Assembly: GCA_963931925.1 (NCBI GenBank) | Contig: OZ007575.1 | Coordinates: forward strand, 36,229,850-36,293,849 | Direction: 5' to 3' | From: Onchidella celtica | Taxonomy: Eukaryota > Mollusca > Gastropoda > Systellommatophora > Onchidiidae | DNA length: 64,000 bases | Part shown: one piece after another, positions 61,256 to 64,000 of the stretch | Layout: every line of letters starts with the position of its first letter | How positions within the stretch are numbered: position 1 is the first letter of the stretch | Notes under the pieces: model-generated | What the model was told of the DNA's origin: nothing | Seen by the model: the letters and a program-made list of their open reading frames with translations, nothing else | Database searches by the model: none | Translations under genes and position numbers: made by a program

Positions 61256-61296
61256 CTGGTAAAACATGTGTATTATTAAAAACCATAAAAAATATC

Positions 61297-61545
61297 GTTG
61301 GGTATTTTCCATATTGTTGTATGTGCTTTTTTGCCTTTTCGAGAAAATGGAGGCTGAAGTTTGGTTCCAAAAAGGGCCAAAACTCATAAAACATTACGAC
61401 ACAAACGTATATCTCGAAGAGTTCTTAACAGATTGGAAAGACACCCATTACATACATAATGAATTTAGGAGTGAGAGAACCACTTTCATGGCAAAACCTC
61501 AAAATCGAGAAAATGTCGCACACAACAATATGGCAAATACCCCTT
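61297..61545. mobile_element. Palindromic MITE, family K
   Basis: Left gttgggtattttccatattgttgtatgtgc and right gcacacaacaatatggcaaataccc are inverted copies; aatcgagaaaatgtcg also links it to 54750 and 30380. Lies immediately upstream of exon 1. Confidence 0.75.
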
Positions 61546-62344
61546 GATAATTATGTGAGGTCGCAGCAAATCTTGAAACGAAAGTACAAACATGGGAAAA
61601 AGAAAAGGTTTCCACTGTGTTGTCTTCCTTTTTTGTATGGTTTCTGTATAATTTCTCATACGAAACTCCGAAGAAGGCACAATGAATGCGGATCCATGAA
61701 AGAATTATTTTCTGACGTGGAACCGCAACGCATGCTGTCCTTTCTGAGAGAGGCTAAGATCTACAACTTGAATTAATAACTTCTATACTCGTTTAAAAAA
61801 CTTTTTCCTGATCTATAACAAAACAACATTTTTAGAATTTTACCAGTGTGCTAACATTATACGAACGTATTAAATTCTATATTAAACTTGACAGCCCTGA
61901 ATATGAAATATAAATAAAGAAAGTGTACCCAAATAGACCGTGAATGGCGCAAAGTGGCAAAGTGGCCGTTATTGTGCCGACGCGCCGTAAAACTCAAACT
62001 CAGACTTACAAAGTAAACTATTTTCTTTTTGTCACTTTTTTTTTACTTTTATCAAAAATGCGACAGAGGCGGCAGCTTTCTAGGGTCAGCACAGAGAGAA
62101 TGTTACAAAATACGCAAAAGAATCTGCAAAACTGAAAAGCCTATGTGAGAAAAGCTCCAAATATCGCCACTGCTCTACGAAAATGGCATAATGTCGGACT
62201 TACGCCAAATGGCAAATGACGGTTGATTACATTCCGGAACATGAAGGCTGTCAGGTAATATTATAGAAAAAGAAATGCACCAATAGGAAAATGTAATATC
62301 CAATAGAATCATAACCAGGTGACAGGAAAAGAAACCGTTTTTTC

Positions 62345-62826
62345 TTAACATCTTCTTCTTCTGCGTTCTTCGTGTCAGACTGTTTATATCAGGAGGCCGG
62401 TAGCCTTACTGAAGGGCGCTATGCTCCTGAGATATTCTGCTGCCCCATATAGTGCCGAACCTCGGGACCAGCTGTCTTCCCTCTGTTGTCTGTATAGGGG
62501 GCATTGCTGGAGGACATGTTCTGCATTCTGTGGAGAATTTCCACATGGGCATGTCTCAGTTTCTCCAACCCTGAATCTTTTGCAAAGAATCTGCCGGAGT
62601 CTGTTATGTCCAGTTCTTAGCCTAAAGATTACAGTTTGCTCCTTTCTGCTGGGGTGACTTTGTTTCCACTTTGATTTCAAGGCTGCCTTAATGTGACTTT
62701 TGGCTTCTGAGAATGTTATATTTTCTCTGACTTGAGGGAGGTTTGTGCCATTTTTTGCCAGAGTGTCTGTCTTATCGTTTCCGTTGATGTTACAGTGGCC
62801 AGGGATCCATTGGAGAACCACATTGC
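62345..62826 (-). pseudogene. Non-LTR retrotransposon C-terminal RNase H and zinc-knuckle fragment
   Basis: The minus strand encodes VVLQWIPGHCNINGNDKTDT, LAKNG (RNase H core end with the P-G-H and G-N-D motifs) and then a C-terminal C-P-C-G-N-S-P-Q-N-A-E-H-V-L-Q-Q-C knuckle, typical of I/Nimb/ingi-like LINEs. The 145-codon frame is intact to its stop at 62384, followed by a GAAGAAGAAG-type end near 62345. 5'-truncated. Confidence 0.84.
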
Positions 62827-63716
62827 TTTCAGAAGTGTTAAAAACGACTTACGCCATTAGCGTAGAGCAGTGACGATATGTAGCGGTAACTTTCCGTTGT
62901 AAGTCCATTTTGAGGACCTCGGTGTTTCTTCCAGCGTTTTAATCAGGCAAAAAAAACAATAAGCAACTGCAGCATTCCTCCACATAAACGTGTTTGATTT
63001 TGTTTGTTAGTTTTTGTTTATTTTAGAGACACAAGTAAAGGCCGTCAGTTCAGGGATGGGATGTACAGGAAATACAACAATAACAACAAAATGTCGCACA
63101 CACAAAAACACCCCCAAATACGCCAGTTGAATGGGTAAAATATCATACAGTTTAGCTGTTCAGGATCGGGGAAATTAGAGCCTTATTAAAATGTTTTTGT
63201 GACCACAATGTCTGTCAATAATCTGTCAATAATACCACTTAATACCACTCCGTTGTTCGCACATTTTTAGGTGGAGAATTTCACGGTTACAGTATTTACC
63301 ACGAGGGGATTACCCTCGAACGCATAACATGATTCATCAGAAATCTTTGCTAATTATCAGTGTTTATCATTGAACTTGTAAATGTGCTTGACAACAGGTT
63401 TTGTGTACTTGACTACAGTTGTTGGCGAGAGCGCATGCGCACTCATGCACACATATTTCAATCCCAAGTCCCTATAAAGAAAAAGGAAGGACAAAAAAAA
63501 CAAAAAACTATGTGACTGCATTTTCTCTTAAATATTATAAATACCAAGATCGATATTTCTGATGTTAATCCATTACTGTTAACGCACAAGAGCGAAAAGG
63601 TTGCCCGCGGAAAGGGATGGGGAAGTGGGCAGAGCAGATCAAAGGGGCGAGGGGCAGCTAAGCCAGGTGACATGGGCCTACCGTTGGTTGTTTGTTTTTT
63701 TTTGGGTGGGGGTGAG
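62827..63716. other. Right-hand flank, unassigned up to the LTR
   Basis: No MAM exon or repeat family recognised. Purine-rich around 63600-63710. If the LTR at 63717 is a 3' LTR, part of this would be retroelement interior, but it does not match the interior at 39024-39365. Confidence 0.45.
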
Positions 63717-64000
63717 TGTCACGAGTGGAGTGAGCGATAGTTAATAATTACGGGGGGAAAGGAGGAGAGTAAAATTAACGCACGGAGACAGGGAAGAAAA
63801 GTCGTGCATGTCATGAGTGGGGGGTCTGAAGGAGGCGAAAGCGCTGTATAACTATCACTGCAAGTTAGAAGGTCCTAGGGAGCGGATCTGTGAATAATAG
63901 CCCATCGGGCAGAGATAAAAGGAAGCAGTCGAGAAGACTAGTGAGAGTCTTTCCAGTTATGACTGGTACGTAGAATGTTGATTGATTATTATGATTGATG
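63717..64000 (+). mobile_element. LTR related to the 37.8-42.6 kb element, opposite orientation, cut by the window edge
   Basis: tgtcacgagtggagtgagcg followed by gtctgaaggaggcgaaagcg, ctgtataacta.cactgcaagttagaagg, gcccatcgggc and tccagttatgactggta matches the sense start of the LTRs at 37818 and 41450, with many substitutions and a diverged first 100 bp. A T run and gggtgggggtgag lie just before it, like a polypurine tract, so it is probably a 3' LTR. Confidence 0.88.

Overview
The window is intron-rich, repeat-rich animal DNA. Spliced exons with canonical GT/AG sites, tRNA-headed SINEs, non-LTR and Ty3/gypsy retroelements and short palindromic DNA transposons all point to a metazoan. The repeat style and the multi-MAM gene suggest a marine invertebrate, probably a mollusc; that assignment is inference, since no marker gene is present.

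The only host gene recognised runs right to left on the minus strand across almost the whole window. I resolve 29 exons between 61255 and 247. They total 4728 nt (1576 codons), all join in phase, and they encode nine complete MAM domains plus the first third of a tenth. MAM domains are extracellular, disulfide-containing adhesion/receptor modules. The gene is open at both ends of the window, so the signal peptide, other domains and any membrane anchor lie outside. Early domains use three exons (intron phases 1-0-1), domains 4-6 use four, and domains 7-9 have lost introns.

The introns are full of mobile elements. (i) About 23.4-29.9 kb, between two exons of MAM domain 6, holds a DNA-transposon-like unit of about 6.4 kb. 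It has long inverted terminal sequences and one protein of about 1450-1500 residues, split by two one-base frameshifts: two CxxC/HxxC zinc modules, a large unknown middle, a PIN/FEN-like acidic-motif region and a C-terminal cysteine-rich CXC (tesmin/TSO1-type) domain. This is the strongest candidate for an under-described system. (ii) 37813-42646 is a very young Ty3/gypsy-type element with apparently identical 1192-bp LTRs and a GGCGT target duplication. Its interior is scrambled: RT/RNase H is in sense, a gag start is inverted, and they are joined to a 36-nt copy of the 3' end of tRNA-Pro at the primer site. A related LTR opens at 63717 in the other orientation. (iii) A 5'-truncated non-LTR retrotransposon (13.3-14.9 kb) and several 3'-end fragments share a (TTATC)n tail. 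One of these tails abuts an exon and appears to supply its splice donor. (iv) At least eight SINE copies share a tRNA-like head and a common core but carry three different 3' tails. (v) Many short palindromic (MITE-like) families occur, several nested in one another, plus two adjacent hAT-like elements and several minisatellites.

No rRNA gene, bona fide tRNA gene, CRISPR array or prokaryotic operon is seen. Exon boundaries were read by eye from splice consensus and phase. Element boundaries are approximate unless a target duplication is stated.
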